A stretch of DNA of 64,000 nt, taken from NCBI GenBank assembly GCA_949752735.1, contig OX457038.1:66459193-66523192 (forward strand), given 5' to 3'. How positions within the stretch are numbered: position 1 is the stretch's first letter; each line of letters opens with the position of its first letter. Of this stretch, positions 50,801 to 62,550 are shown one piece after another. The notes under the pieces are model-generated. The model was not told the origin of the DNA. It saw nothing but the letters and a program-made list of their open reading frames with translations, and ran no database searches. A program made the position numbers and the translations under genes. Source of the stretch: Lumbricus terrestris. Its lineage: Eukaryota; Annelida; Clitellata; Crassiclitellata; Lumbricidae.

Positions 50801-53800
50801 GTTTCGGGGGTCAAAACCCCCCCATTGGCTCCGGGAAAAAGTTTTTTTAAAGGTTATTTTTCCATTTAAGTAAGAAAAAATAGCAAAAAACAGGGTTTCC
50901 GGCCATAAACCCCCCCCCATAAAAAATTTCTGGCTACGCCACTGAATCACATGGCCGAATCTTGGGATGCGACCAACAAGGCGTGACGATGAGCACAAAA
51001 CCCGATCCAAACAACCAGCCCAAGTCGCCGGAAGACCTACATAGATGGCGCTGCAGTGGTCCATACGAGACGAGAGACATGTATTACTAGAGTATAATAT
51101 ATCTTAAGAAAGTTTTATTTGGCCGCGCTGAGGTTGGGAGCGCCTCATAGTAGTAGTCCCCTTGAAGAGGCGCTATATAAGTGCATATCATGAATGAATG
51201 AATGAATTAAATGTATGTACTATTATAGGCTATACTTGTTATGGATTCTTCTTGCATGAAGTTCACAATGGATGAAGTCATAAAGTAAGTGTATCATTGT
51301 GTATGGTGTATGAAGGATGTAAGTCAGATGAGCATGCATATCTTCTTACTCTGAATGGGTAGAGAGCGTCGCAGTTGGTCACATCAAACGTCGGAGACTC
51401 AAGTATCAGTCGAGTCAGTTCGATTTTCCGCAGACGAACGGATATGTGAAGGCATGTCTCTCGCTGGCCAGTCTATAAATAGAACGACGATATCAGCTGG
51501 TTCAATTATAGTATGCACGCTTTGTCTCATTATGGTTCCCCACTTAGCGTGGCTAACCATAGATATAAAAAGGTGGCTGACCATAGATTTTTAACGAGCT
51601 TCTGTGCGTGCTATGTATGAATTGGGCTGATTTGAAGTCAAAGTCGAACTGACTGACTCACAGATATACGTTGTCCACCTACTAATTGTTCGCCTACCTA
51701 GACTACTATCTTACTATCTAAATTGCTTTGAAACCTAATAAATGCATAATCAATGGGTGATCGAACTACCGAGTGACTTATAATATTATGATGAATGAAA
51801 GAATGACCAAACCAAGGATTGAACGTATGCTCCAATATGGTTGAATTTGCAATCAGCAAGTCCGTTAAATTCTAAAACATGGACCAATATTTTTCTCTAT
51901 TCATTTATAATACGTCGTTGCTCTGCTTACCTCCGTTCCGCCAGTCATTCAATCATTCGACTATCTCTATCAGCAGCCACCTACTCACTCGTCCATCCAT
52001 ACAATCACCAATCCCTCCAACCTCAATTTATCAGTTTATCAATGCATTCACCCCGGTTTTCATGATCTTTCGATACATGTCTCACTCCCTTCATTCATTC
52101 ATCCATCCACCCACTCATCCCATCCACCCTTCCCTCCATCCATCAATCCATCCCCTATCCCTCCATCCCTCCATCCATACACCCTCCATCCACCCATCCA
52201 TCCACCCATCCATCCATCCATCCAACCCACCCACCTCGTCTTTGATGCTGACGCTGGCACCAGATGCAATCAGAAATCGAACAATCCTAAGATCATTGTC
52301 TGCCGCCGCCTGAAGAACGGCGTGATGGAGAGCGGTGCGTCCGTCCTAAACCAACGAACACACACACCAACACACACACCATCAAACATTCTCAGCATCA
52401 GTACCAACGTCACCAGCCACAGCAGCAGCAGCAGCCGCAGTAGCAGGCCCTGTCTCGAGATGCTCTGAAGATACTTATAGATTTACGATAATAGGATTAT
52501 CGATCGGCAAAAATATAAATAGGCTTCATTTCCGGTATCGAACGCTCACTTCTGGTCGCCCCCTGGCGCCGATAATCGAATAACTCGCGAAGAAAGAGGA
52601 AAGGAGACAGAGAGACAGATAGACGAACATACAGACACACAGACGAACATACAGACATATAGGCGAACATACAGACACATAGACGAACATACAGACACAT
52701 ATACGAACATACAGACACTTAGACGAACGTACAGACACATAGAGACACATAGACGAACATACAGACACATAGACGAACATACAGACACATACAAAGAGAC
52801 GGACATCGATGCAAAAACAGAGATGCAGCGGAAGCAGAAATATGAACAAGTGAACAGACACACAGACGAACAGACAGACAGACGCAAACAGACAAACAAA
52901 CAGACAAACTCAAGCCGACAAACAGACATACACACAAGCACATTTTATGAGTATAATAGATGACAAGCAAGCTCAAGCAGAAGACATTATTAACTGACTC
53001 TGCGTGTAGACTACATGTGAGTGACTCTCAACTGTTGCATTAGACATTAACTTAACTTAAGAAGACGACGCTATAGAAGCTGTTTCATTGAAAGGCTGAA
53101 CATATGAATCATTGACTGATTGTCTGACTCACTGATTGTCTGGAGAACTAGGTTGCTGACTGACTGGCCAAATGATTGACAGACTGACTGGCCAAAGGAT
53201 TGACTGACTGACTGACCAAATGATTGACAGACTGACTGGCCAAATGGTTGACAGAATGAATGATTGACTGAGTGACTGGTCAAATGATTGTCTGGCTGAC
53301 TGGCCAAATGATTGACAGACTGACTGGCCAAATGATTGACAGACTGACTGGCCAAAAGATTGACTGACTGACTGACTGACTGACTGATTGACTGACTGAC
53401 TGACTGACTAGCCAAATGATTGACAGACTGACTGACTGGCTGGCTGAACAGCTAACTCAATGACAACTTGAACGATGCATTAGAAGTCAAAGTGCTTTTT
53501 GAGTGACGATGTTCAACAGTTGACTCTGATTTCTCAATACACTATAGATGTACGTAACGCATCCTCTCTCTCTCAAGCGACCTTTTTTTCAACAATAGAT
53601 CGCTACAGCCACCACCATCATCAGTTTCACCAGCAACAATCGATTCAAGCGCTAGAGGATACAACAGTTCTTACGTCATCCTGTGAGTCGATATCAAGCC
53701 TCGTCGGTGAAGACGTCGACGACGACGACGACGATGATGACGATGATGATGATGTAATTGCTTGCTCTAATCCACCGAGATCCTTGCGCCGGATGTACTC

Positions 53801-53824
53801 CATCAATGTCTCCGCGTCCGACAT
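41703..53824 (-). CDS. ROCO-family protein, ANK-LRR-ROC-COR without kinase, whole gene model (5 exons)
   Basis: Model on the - strand: exons 53824-53675, 52345-52235, 51463-51350, 47117-46575, 44852-41703. Lengths are 150, 111, 114, 543 and 3150 nt. Every junction is GT/AG and phase 0, giving 1355 residues plus stop. Order: short acidic/Ser-rich N-terminus, two ankyrin repeats, a linker, LRRs (about 200-380), ROC domain (about 435-690), COR domain and a C-terminal region ending in a short [10 protein letters not shown] motif. ROCO proteins are large multidomain GTPases that dimerise through COR; LRRK, MFHAS1 and DAPK-like types are known. No kinase follows COR: the last exon ends in TAA. The P-loop and switch motifs are degenerate. 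A further small exon between 51350 and 47117 is possible but not required by phase. Confidence 0.83.
44853..46574 (-). other. ROCO intron 4
   Basis: Contains a 25-bp tandem duplication spanning the acceptor (44851-44900), a perfect 13-bp-arm hairpin at 46128-46177 and an open frame at 45501-45995 (-) with Ser/Glu-rich low complexity and no family signal. No extra coding exon is needed for phase. Confidence 0.5.
46128..46177. other. Perfect inverted repeat (hairpin)
   Basis: CATGAATGGTGTC and its exact complement GACACCATTCATG, separated by 24 bp. No transposon ends were seen around it. Confidence 0.8.
46575..47117 (-). CDS. ROCO gene exon 4: linker and leucine-rich repeats
   Basis: 181 codons, phase 0. 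The acceptor lies after a T-rich tract (tttcgtgtcag) and the donor is TTACAG|GTGAGT. The first half is a linker without a recognised fold. The second half contains LRRs: [50 protein letters not shown] and [20 protein letters not shown]. The last repeat is cut at CRLQQLQ and completed by exon 5 ([12 protein letters not shown]). Confidence 0.85.
48350..48720 (+). repeat. ACAG/AGAG array
   Basis: Degenerate GACAGACAGAGA repeat, dense at 48360-48590 and weaker to 48720. Confidence 0.9.
48890..49320 (+). repeat. Minisatellite of about 48/96 bp
   Basis: Alternating units containing AGAGTTGGCCATC and GTCACCCCATCTCCTC, with the dimer recurring at about 96 bp (48942 and 49038). Copies diverge toward the right end. 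Confidence 0.75.
50395..51064 (-). pseudogene. LINE (CR1/L2-like) ORF2 3' fragment split by a MITE
   Basis: On the - strand: [13 protein letters not shown] before the MITE, then [53 protein letters not shown] and [11 protein letters not shown] after it. This is the same LINE family as 37113-37870, ending with agaggcgctatataaatg. It lies in the ROCO intron between exons 3 and 4. Confidence 0.85.
50777..50944. mobile_element. hAT-type MITE inside a LINE fragment
   Basis: CAGTGGCGTAGGCAAG on the left and CTGGCTACGCCACTG on the right are inverted repeats. AATCACA occurs on both flanks (from 50769 and 50945), a likely target duplication. It splits the LINE remnant at 50395-51064. Confidence 0.8.
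51120..51212 (+). repeat. LINE/SINE 3' tail
   Basis: ttgggagcgcctcatagtag...ccttgaagaggcgctatataagtgc followed by GAAT repeats, the shared 3' tail of the LINE and SINE families in this window. Confidence 0.6.
51350..51463 (-). CDS. ROCO gene exon 3: ankyrin repeat 2
   Basis: Thirty-eight codons, phase 0, acceptor ACTGGCCAG|CGAGAG and donor TTCAGA|GTAAGA. It encodes [20 protein letters not shown] then [18 protein letters not shown], matching the ankyrin TxLHxAxxxxxxxxxxxLLxxxxxDVxxxD pattern. It joins exon 2 in frame across the repeat boundary (IKDE|RETCLH). The exon is not visible as a long ORF and was recognised by motif and phase. Confidence 0.8.
51960..52232 (+). repeat. CCAT-rich low-complexity tract
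   Basis: CATCCATCCACC repeats that end 2 bp from the donor of ROCO exon 2 on the opposite strand. Confidence 0.85.
52235..52345 (-). CDS. ROCO gene exon 2: ankyrin repeat 1
   Basis: Thirty-seven codons, phase 0, acceptor TTTAG|GACGGA and donor GACGAG|GTGGGT. It encodes [19 protein letters not shown] and [18 protein letters not shown], a near-canonical ankyrin repeat (GRTALHxAV...VRFLIxxGASVxxKD). It sits beside a CCAT-rich low-complexity tract that forms the intron immediately downstream. Confidence 0.85.
52610..52930 (+). repeat. 20-bp minisatellite ACATAGACGAACATACAGAC
   Basis: Unit cACATAGACGAACATACAGA, about nine copies in the densest part, then degenerate ACAG repeats. Intron 1 of the ROCO gene. 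Confidence 0.88.
53095..53445 (+). repeat. GACT minisatellite
   Basis: Units such as GACTGACTGGCCAAATGATT, about 12 copies with GACTGACT expansions. ROCO intron 1. Confidence 0.9.
53675..53824 (-). CDS. ROCO gene exon 1: N-terminus with polyserine
   Basis: Fifty codons from ATG 53824 to the donor GATGAC|GTAAGA. It encodes [20 protein letters not shown], a run of about ten Ser from a TCA/TCG repeat, and LDIDSQDD, which flows into the ankyrin repeat of exon 2 ([10 protein letters not shown]). The opposite strand of the Ser repeat reads as an Asp run, an ORF shadow. The first 20 residues look like a leading ankyrin-type helix. The start has no in-frame alternative downstream. Confidence 0.75.
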
Positions 53825-54059
53825 CTTGTCTCTCTACCGCTGCCTGTATGTCCGTCTGTCTGGCTGGCTGCCTCTGTCTGCAGATTGGTGCGTCTAGGCC
53901 ATTGGTGGGGAAAGACTTTGTGGTCAGCAACGAGAACCTAATGCGGTAAATAAGAAGTTCTTCTTTTATTATAGTCAATCAGTGCGTTTGTTACATGGGT
54001 GATTCGGCTCGTATGGCTAAATTGGTTGATTTATTGATCGATGTATTGATTGATTGATT

Positions 54060-54665
54060 GCATTGCATTCTTCCTCACTGCCCCTACTTATTTTGTTCCT
54101 CTTTCTTCCCCCTTTCTACCAGCTATTCCTGCACTTCCTCGTTTTCTTCCTCTCCCTTCCACTTCCTCTTCATTCTTCTCTACTTTATTTCTTTCTCGCA
54201 CGCTTTCTCGACCTCTCCTCCTCAATCTCTGTTTCCCTCTTCTCCCTTTGTCTCCTCCATCTCTGCATCATTTTCTTCCAACTCTTCATCCTCTTCCTTC
54301 TCCTCCGTTGTTCTCCATCATCCTCCGCATTTCCATGATCTCCTGAACATCAACCTGCTTTCCGTCTTCCTTCTTTCTCCACATCTCTCTTCCTCTTTCC
54401 TTCCTTCTCTTCCTTCTCCTTCTCCTCCTCTGCCCCTCTTCCTTTCTACCCGCTCCTCAGTCCCTGACTTCCTCCCTGACCCTTTTCCACCTCTTTCACT
54501 GCCTCCTTTTCTTCCGTCTCTTCCTCCTCCTCCTCTTCCATTTTCTCCGTTGTTCTCCGTCTCATCCTTTTTCCCTCCACACTCCTCCTCAACCTACACT
54601 CCCTTCTTCAGCTCCTTTTTCTCCTCTTTCCTCATTCATTTTCTTCCAACTCCTCTCCCCTCACG
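54060..54665 (+). repeat. 600-bp pyrimidine (TTCCTC) tract
   Basis: Strongly C/T-biased on the + strand, without a fixed unit. It lies just upstream of the ROCO start. Three overlapping open frames result only from composition. Confidence 0.88.
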
Positions 54666-54984
54666 TCGCGCATAATTCCTTGATGACATGTGGCAGTTCA
54701 TTGATTGGTGTCGATGTCCATCTTGACGGATCGCTTCAAAGACGACTTTCGCATTGACTTCAGTCACACTTGCATCAACACATCACACGTAGGCTATATA
54801 GCTACTACACCGGCTGCTGATGCTGCTGATGCAGTCAGATCTAAGACCGCTTTCAGCAACAGTGTTCTACAAAATCGATGAAAATAATAGTCTCGTGGCT
54901 ATATATCATACTAGACTGTTATATAGGCCACTAATAATCTAATCTAATATAATCTGATCCAGTCTAGTATATACTTAATGACTT

Positions 54985-55900
54985 TTTGGTGTCCTTATTA
55001 AAGACCTAATGACTTTCACGACGTCCTTATTATAGAAATAATGACTCTATTTATGGTGTCCTCATTATAGACTTAACGGCTTCTATGATGTCCTTATTGC
55101 AGAAATAATGACTCTATATATTATGGTGTCCTCGTTATAGACTTAACGGCTTCTATGACGTCCTTATTGTAGAAATAATGACTCTATGATGTCCTTATTG
55201 TAGAAACTTGATGACTTATATGATGTCCTTATTAGAAACTTAATGACTTCCATGGTCTCTTTATTATAGACATAATGACTTCCACGATGTCCTTTACATA
55301 GATTTAATCAGGGCTGAACTGGTAAATTTTGAGGTGAGTACACGCCGGCCGAAAAAAATCGATCTGTTTTGGGACTAAATTTTCTGATCATCCTTTTCAC
55401 AAGTTTTCAGTCATCAAAATTTCTGTCGACTTTTTTTAGTCGTCGACTACTTTTAATACCTTTTTGACCAGTAATACGCTCACGTCAGTCCAAAAACCAT
55501 ACTTACCCCGATTTTCGACTATTTTCTGTTAGTAATTACATTTCTCACACTTTTTAAAATAAAATTCTTTGGAATGTGAGTATACGATGCTTACTCTCGT
55601 TTTCAGAGGTAAATGCACGATGCCGTTTTTCCCGGAGGTGAGTACATGTTGTATACCCGCGGATATCCTAGAGTACAACCCTGGACTAACCTCTCTGATG
55701 TCCCTATTATAGGCTTAATGACTTCTCTGATGTTCTTATTATTTACTTAATGACTTCTCTGATGTTCTTATTATTTGCTTAATGACTTCTCTGATGTCCT
55801 TATTATAGGCTAAATGACTTCTATGATGTCCTTATTATTTACTTAATGACTTCTATGATGTCCTTATTATTTGCTTAATGACTTCTATGATGTGCCTATT
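54985..55900 (+). repeat. 32-36-bp minisatellite, interrupted
   Basis: Unit about TAATGACTTCTATGATGTCC plus TTATTATAGACT, at 54985-55305 and 55684-55900, split by the hAT element. Confidence 0.9.
55309..55683. mobile_element. hAT-type element inserted in a minisatellite
   Basis: Starts CAGGGCTGAAC and ends GTACAACCCTG. The array of GACTTCTATGATGTCCTTAT units continues on both sides. The interior contains GACTTTTTTAGTCG. Flanks gatttaat and gactaacc are only partly alike, as expected for a diverged duplication. Confidence 0.65.
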
Positions 55901-56079
55901 ATAAATTAATAGACGAAGCTACAAATGAGACCGAATGAGACTGAGCAAGAAAATGGTTGTTTCTTTGTCTATTCGTTCATCTATCTGTCCGTCCGTCGAT
56001 CCATGCATATTCCAATAATAATTTATCATAAGTTTTTATTGGTTTACACCACGATGACCTAGCAGCATTATATTGCGCC

Positions 56080-56420
56080 ATATGCAGACATGGCTAGACA
56101 TGGACATTAGACTGTTATGGACTAGACCGCACAGTTTTAGACTTGCTATGCTAGGCTAGACTAAACCAATTCTACATGTAGTCTACAAAGCTGCACTACA
56201 CTAGACTACGCTATTCTAAACTACAATGTGATAGACTATGCTACATTGCACAAGACTTGGCTATAGGCTATATCTAGACAACAGAAGCGTTCAAACTAGA
56301 CATTAGTATCCCATGGCATGTAACGAATTGTACAGCATCAGATTAAGCCAGACTAGACAACACTGCACTGCAGTAACCTAGAGTATCAGATAGATGGCCT
56401 ATTCAAAACCTGAATCGAAC
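56080..56420 (+). repeat. Degenerate TAGAC/CTACA low-complexity region
   Basis: Pentanucleotide-like pattern of TAGACTA variants, heavily decayed. Confidence 0.6.
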
Positions 56421-58137
56421 ATTACAAGACAGAGGCTCAAAAGAGGGGTTCATGATTGCAATGCACATGCATATAATATCTAGACATGTTTTCCAGAGCA
56501 ATCAGACAAATCAGACAAATCAGTCAAATCAGCCAGGGACCGATCGAGAAATCGATGTTGAGAATCGGTTGAAAACTTCTGTCCACTGCTAATCTACGAA
56601 TGTTGAGATTGATCGAGATCCTATCGATGTCTCAATGTCTTAATTCAGGCATTTCCAAGAATTTATAATTTATAAGACTCGCGACATGAATGGCCTTTTG
56701 AAAGCTTATCCATTTGGTCCTAGTAAAATGTTTCAAACCTCATCACACTCGGTGTCGGGATGAATATTTGAATAGACTGACTGCTAGATTAAATGTTTAT
56801 GGACAAAAATCGAAAGCACAAACGACGTGTTTATTTTTATTCTAAACAAAGAATGCATTCAAGGATCGGTTACTGGATCTGGTGAATGTATCACAGCCTC
56901 ACAAATCCACGCTCTATACACTCAATAAGCGCTCTGAACTAACTCCAAAAATACGACGATGGCTATCTTTTCATTTGATCAGACCAAACGGCATCAGGAG
57001 AGAGGTAGATTACTGGAACACATCTACACATGGACACAGGACAAGAGCCTAAAAAGACAACAATGAAAAGTCCAAGAAAATGGCTATGGTAAAATGGTAG
57101 GCCATATTGTTCTTTACAGCAACCATAAAGAATCGAGCCTTCTCTGTGGTTGGCCCAGTAATCGCAGGCCTGATCGTTTACTCAGAATTTCTACAGCGCT
57201 CACAAAAGCCAATCGCGGGAACCAGTTTATTCACAGGCGCTCAATCAAAACAAAATCGATAAGCAGAGGTCAAGATCCGGGGAGTCAGGCGAGGAGTAAG
57301 ACCGATGACCATGGCGGATGATGTTTAGACTTCCAGTGGTCTAGAACGTCCTCGGGGCTGACTCTGAGTAGTTTGCCCATATAGGCCATGGTAGAGGCGC
57401 TATATAAATTTCCACATGAATGAATTCAGATCTATGGCTTACAAACGCATCGTGTCATACATTGCAGAAGCAGCACGGTCAAAGTCAATCAAAACCCAGG
57501 GGATTACCATTGGAAAAAGGCAAATATATAGTAGCGGAAAAAGGCAAATATATAGTAGCCGATGACATCAATAACATGTCGGTCGATCATGTTCAGAAAC
57601 CATGCACCCACAGTGTAGTCTATTCGCTAAGAACACTGACTGCACGCTGGATAACGACGGCGGTACTTGACCATGTCACGCGAGCAACTGTGGTGGCACT
57701 GATGATGCTCTATAATTCTTCAATGTATATCACCTGAGTGATGGGAGACATAGCCAGACTATTGGGGGAAAGCCCGGTTGTTGGAGATGATGGAAAACTA
57801 AACAACCAGTATGCTTACCATTTGAGGCCATAATCATGATGGGCGCCCGCACATAGGAACAAGAGAGACACTTGCCCATTCCACCACTGGAAGATTAACG
57901 CCCATTTATAAACTACTACCTTCAGCAAGTTTTTCTGCACTGTAGTACTAATACTGCTTCTGCAATGTATACATAATTATGACATGATGCGCCTGTGAAT
58001 AGGCAGGTTCTCGCTACCTGGCTTTTATGGGCGCTGTACGAGGGTACTAATGACACTCATACTGAAACTGGTAAATTTACATTTTGACGACGAATACTGG
58101 CTTTTCATTGGATTAAACCAAGTGGCATAAGTACAAA
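56421..58137. other. Intergenic stretch without recognised gene
   Basis: It contains one copy of the AACCAGYTTATTCAC repeat (57188-57250) and a LINE/SINE tail. An open frame at 57420-57737 has an internal duplication (EKGKYIVA twice) but no family signal. Confidence 0.4.
57335..57428 (+). repeat. LINE/SINE 3' tail
   Basis: gactctgagtagttt...gtagaggcgctatataaatt followed by gaatgaatt; same tail family. Confidence 0.55.
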
Positions 58138-58460
<323 letters not shown>

Positions 58461-58976
58461 TGATAATATCTTATTATAAGGATTAACTGTTAGAATATAT
58501 ATCAATATATACTGAACATTAGGCTCATATATTCCCTTGTCAATCTAGTTTGTATGACACTTTAATTAGCATATAGCATTAGTCAGGCACCAATCAGACA
58601 GTTGTTCGTTATCTATCTGCTCTGTAATTCGCTACAGGCGTGGCTTAGCTATCTAATCTGTGCATATGAACACTATATAAAATGCAGCGACTGAGGTAGT
58701 CGGGGAGAGAGGGAGCTGAGGAACAATAGTTTGTAGATATTAGTTTAGGGATTATCTCGTCTGGTGTGTTATGTTGATGCTTGTTTTATATCACGTAAGT
58801 TAGCTTTCTTAGATTCATTAAACTTATGAAAATGCAATCTTATTCTTCCATCACACTATCATTCATCCCGCAATCATATCTCTCTCTCCATGATGCAGCT
58901 TAGTTTCCCAACCCGCAGAATAGTCCATTATACCTCAGACTATTATCATCAGTGATGCTCTTCGATAGGAAGATTA

Positions 58977-59346
<370 letters not shown>

Positions 59347-60505
59347 TAATTTATAGGTCTATACCGGTAGCACTACCGTATAACATTCGTTCATTATGTA
59401 ATCCAGTTGATAAACTGCAACCCGGTCACTCGGTTCTATTCCTAGCATGCAGGCAACAACATAGCGTGCACGAGAGATCATGGATGACAGTGCTACATCA
59501 AACCAACGTATTATAAGCATCGATTGTGTCTAGCATCTAAGAATAGACATCAGAGTAAAAATCTGGGTGAATAGGTACACGCACGCACGCACACACGCAC
59601 GCACGCGGGTAATCTGTTGGGATTTTTTCTATCGATGGTCTGATTACTTATTTGAAAACTAATGAAATCTCCGTGGATCATAGTATACACGGCTGATCGC
59701 TTTGAAGCCATGGCCCCTCCAATCGATCACTGCATATGGTCCATTGATTCATTAAATCACAGTTGCTCCCCCGCCACCATGCTCCTCTGCATATGGTCGG
59801 GGATGCACTTCGAAACTTCGAGAGAAAGGCAATGTCAAACGTAGTTGTATTATACGTTGTTGAGAAAAGAGGAGAAAACGCAGTCAATGTGGAAAAGGAG
59901 CAACTACATTATAGTCTCCTGTAGACGGGAAGAAAGACAAGGTCCGCTGGGCTTGTTGATTAGTTTCCGCAACGCGATTGCATTTCGTCATGTGAAGCGA
60001 ATAATTGAGGCTTAGCATTCAGGAATACAGTATACCTCTTATAGAATAACTTGTTGCAACATTGTACAATTGGTCCATCCAAGATGCAACTCCGTTACTG
60101 GTTGCACTCTGCCAGTGTCAGTCCCAAGCCTGGATAAAGGAGGAGGGCGTCGCTAATGGTCTTTTGTTACCACACAGTGACGTTAAACTGCAAATACCAC
60201 CACCATCCAAGTTGCGCAACTGTGCGTTGTCCAATCTACGACCAATTCTCGGATGGTGTGCTGCCGTTAACATCTGAACATTGCTTTAGACATTTTAGAA
60301 TTTACGATTACGATTTACAAGGCATCTCTTGATGGTCGAGTCCTGTGAAAAACCTTCTTACTATAGCTACATAAATGACAGTCATCTTGTCATCCAAACA
60401 TGGGAAGCTAATCGTCCGGTCCTACACCTAAAATATAATAAGCCTACATGTACCTGCCTTTCTTTCGCTTCTACATCATTATCTCCGTGCTTTCAAACAG
60501 TAGTA

Positions 60506-60534
60506 GGCCTATAGTAGTGGTAGTAGTAATTGTT

Positions 60535-60574
<40 letters not shown>

Positions 60575-60605
60575 CAGTAGCAGTAGCAGTAAGCTTAGTA
60601 GTAGT
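60506..60605 (+). repeat. Third TAG/CAG trinucleotide array
   Basis: Shorter, interrupted array of AGT with AGC units. Confidence 0.9.
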
Positions 60606-60717
60606 GGCGGTAGCGTTCCTTGGCTATACTCTTGTTTCATGTGAAGTTCTTATAGTCAGCAATTGTCAGCCGGTCTCTGCAACACTATTCGACCTATTCT
60701 TAATCGTAACCGTAATC

Positions 60718-60780
60718 GCAAATTTGTATAGCACCACGCAAGAGGAACTACTCGGAAGCGCTCCCGACTTGACAGCACGA
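60718..60780 (-). repeat. LINE/SINE 3' tail
   Basis: Complement of the tail: tatagcaccacgcaagagg...ggaagcgctcccgac. Short remnant. Confidence 0.5.
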
Positions 60781-61509
60781 AACAAGAATGAACAACTATT
60801 CGTGAATTCATCGACAGCTTCTTGCTCAGCATTTAGCGGCATACACTCGGCATAAGCAATAAAAATTCGACTTGAAAGCAACTATTTATAGGTCCCAGCA
60901 CGCACTAGAATTCGTATAGTTACCAATCTACCCTATATCAAGATCACAGAATAAGATCGGGATCGATAAAGTTAGCACCGGAACTTTGAATGCTGTAATT
61001 GGTGAAAAACTCATTATTCCTGATCCGTGCCGTATTTCTGCATTCAAACAGTTTAAGAGCATAACTTTTCATCTTTAGAATCGCAGCCGGACCTGCAAGT
61101 GAGCTCCCGGAGGTCTATACAGTATAAACTAGAATTTGTTTATCAGAATAAAGCTGTAGTGGTAACTACCGCTGATATACAAAGTCAGTAGTAAATGATA
61201 TTTTGATTGGATATACCACTTAAACTATCAGCACTGTTGATCTTACACGTAAGTTTTAACCTGAATTTTGACAGCAGTGTCAAACAGAGTGAACTGCAAT
61301 ATCAATGCAATTATTAAATGCAATATTTGTACCCGCTGCCTGGCGGGTGGGTGCTCAATTGCTCATCTGCTCAACACCACAGTTTGGTCCACAGCTGACA
61401 ACTGTGATTGAGATCAGGAAGGACATACGGTCGGTGAAAACATGCTCCAAATCTTTACGAATGAATTCAATTATACATATGCAAATAACATACGAAAGAA
61501 AGTAGGAGG

Positions 61510-61569
61510 GACTTGCATAGATCTATCTGACAAGGTACGAGAAGCCAGACTGAGGTAATATGGTCATGT
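61510..61569 (+). pseudogene. LINE ORF2 fragment, left of foldback insertion
   Basis: Reads DKVREARLR, stop, YGHVER, a motif of the C-terminal tail of invertebrate LINE ORF2 proteins. It continues after the foldback element at 62551. Confidence 0.6.
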
Positions 61570-61577
61570 GGAGCGAG

Positions 61578-62550
61578 GGTTCTAGGGCAATTACCCCCTG
61601 GACAATTACCCCCCGGACAACTACCCCCACCCGACAATTACCCCTGGACAACTACCCCCAGGACAATTACCCCCGGACGACTACCCCCCGTGCCAATTAC
61701 CTCCCCCCCGGACAACTACCCCCGTGCCAATTACCCCCCGGACAATTACCCCCGTACCAATTACCCACCGGACAATTATCCCTCGTGCCAATAAAGAAGT
61801 CTGTGTCGTGTTAAACGCAAGTTAGTGTTAAACGTTCAAGAAAAATATTAAATAAAATACAATCTAACAACGGTTCTAAGCTATTTGTAACGCCTGCCTA
61901 ATAAAATATTTAAATGTTATCAATAAAGACCTGGATTCAGTTAGTTTAAAAAGCAAGGTTATGAGCGACTCCACGAAGATAGAAAATGGCTTTGTTTGCA
62001 TCGTATTTGCGAACGATTGCAGGACCCTTGCGTCTATGTCCGCATATTTTGCCTTGTAGGTTGTGGTGGGTGATAGTCTTAGGCAGCGCTGAAGGTCTGA
62101 CAATTACGAAAACCATGACCATGAGAATGTTCGTTCCATGACGCGTATAAGAAGATACGCGTGAGGGAACAAGCTCACACTGTGACACGGGGGTAGCTGT
62201 CGGGTGGGGGGAATTGGTACGGGGGTAATTGTCCGGGGGTAATAGCTACGGGGGGTAATTGTCCGGGGGTAATTGTCCTGGGATAATTGTCCAGGGGTAA
62301 TTGTCGGGGGTAATTGTCCGGGGGTAATTGTCCAGGGGTTATTGTCCAGGGGGTAATTGTCGGGGTAATTATCCGGGGGGTAATTGTCCGGGGTAATTGG
62401 TACGGGGGTAATTGTCCGGGGGTAATTGTCCTGGGGGTAATTGTCCAGGGGTAATTATCGGGGGTATTTGTCGGGGGTAATTGTCCAGGGGTAATTGTCG
62501 GGGGTAATTGTCCGGGGGGTAATTGTCCAGGGGGTTATTGTCCTGTCACC
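61578..62550. mobile_element. Foldback-type element with arms of tandem GGGTAATTGTCC repeats
   Basis: The left arm (61578-61797) is a tandem array of CAATTACCCCCGGA-like units. The right arm (62187-62550) is the same array inverted. The outermost 33 bp of the two ends align when one is reverse-complemented. A perfect 8-bp duplication GGAGCGAG flanks the element (61570-61577, 62551-62558). The middle, about 390 bp, has no recognised coding sequence. The element interrupts a LINE-derived reading frame. Confidence 0.8.

Larger units (their letters stand above)
47118..51349 (-). other. ROCO intron 3
   Basis: Besides ACAG arrays (47915-47946, 48350-48590), a roughly 48-bp minisatellite (48890-49320), the LINE/MITE nest and LINE tails, I see only short uninformative frames. 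A further small ankyrin exon could hide here but none was identified. Confidence 0.4.
59347..61509. other. Intergenic stretch without recognised gene
   Basis: It holds a copy of the CCAGTCCCAAGCCTGG dispersed repeat (60095-60160), a LINE/SINE tail and the third TAG array. No family signal was seen in the short frames. Confidence 0.4.

Noticed and set aside
53499..53897. 132-codon + strand frame with an Asp run
   Set aside because: The Asp run is the complement of the Ser codons of ROCO exon 1; the - frame fits ankyrin context and phase.
54050..54675. Three overlapping frames up to 205 codons rich in Ser/Pro/Phe
   Set aside because: Generated by the pyrimidine tract; no domain.
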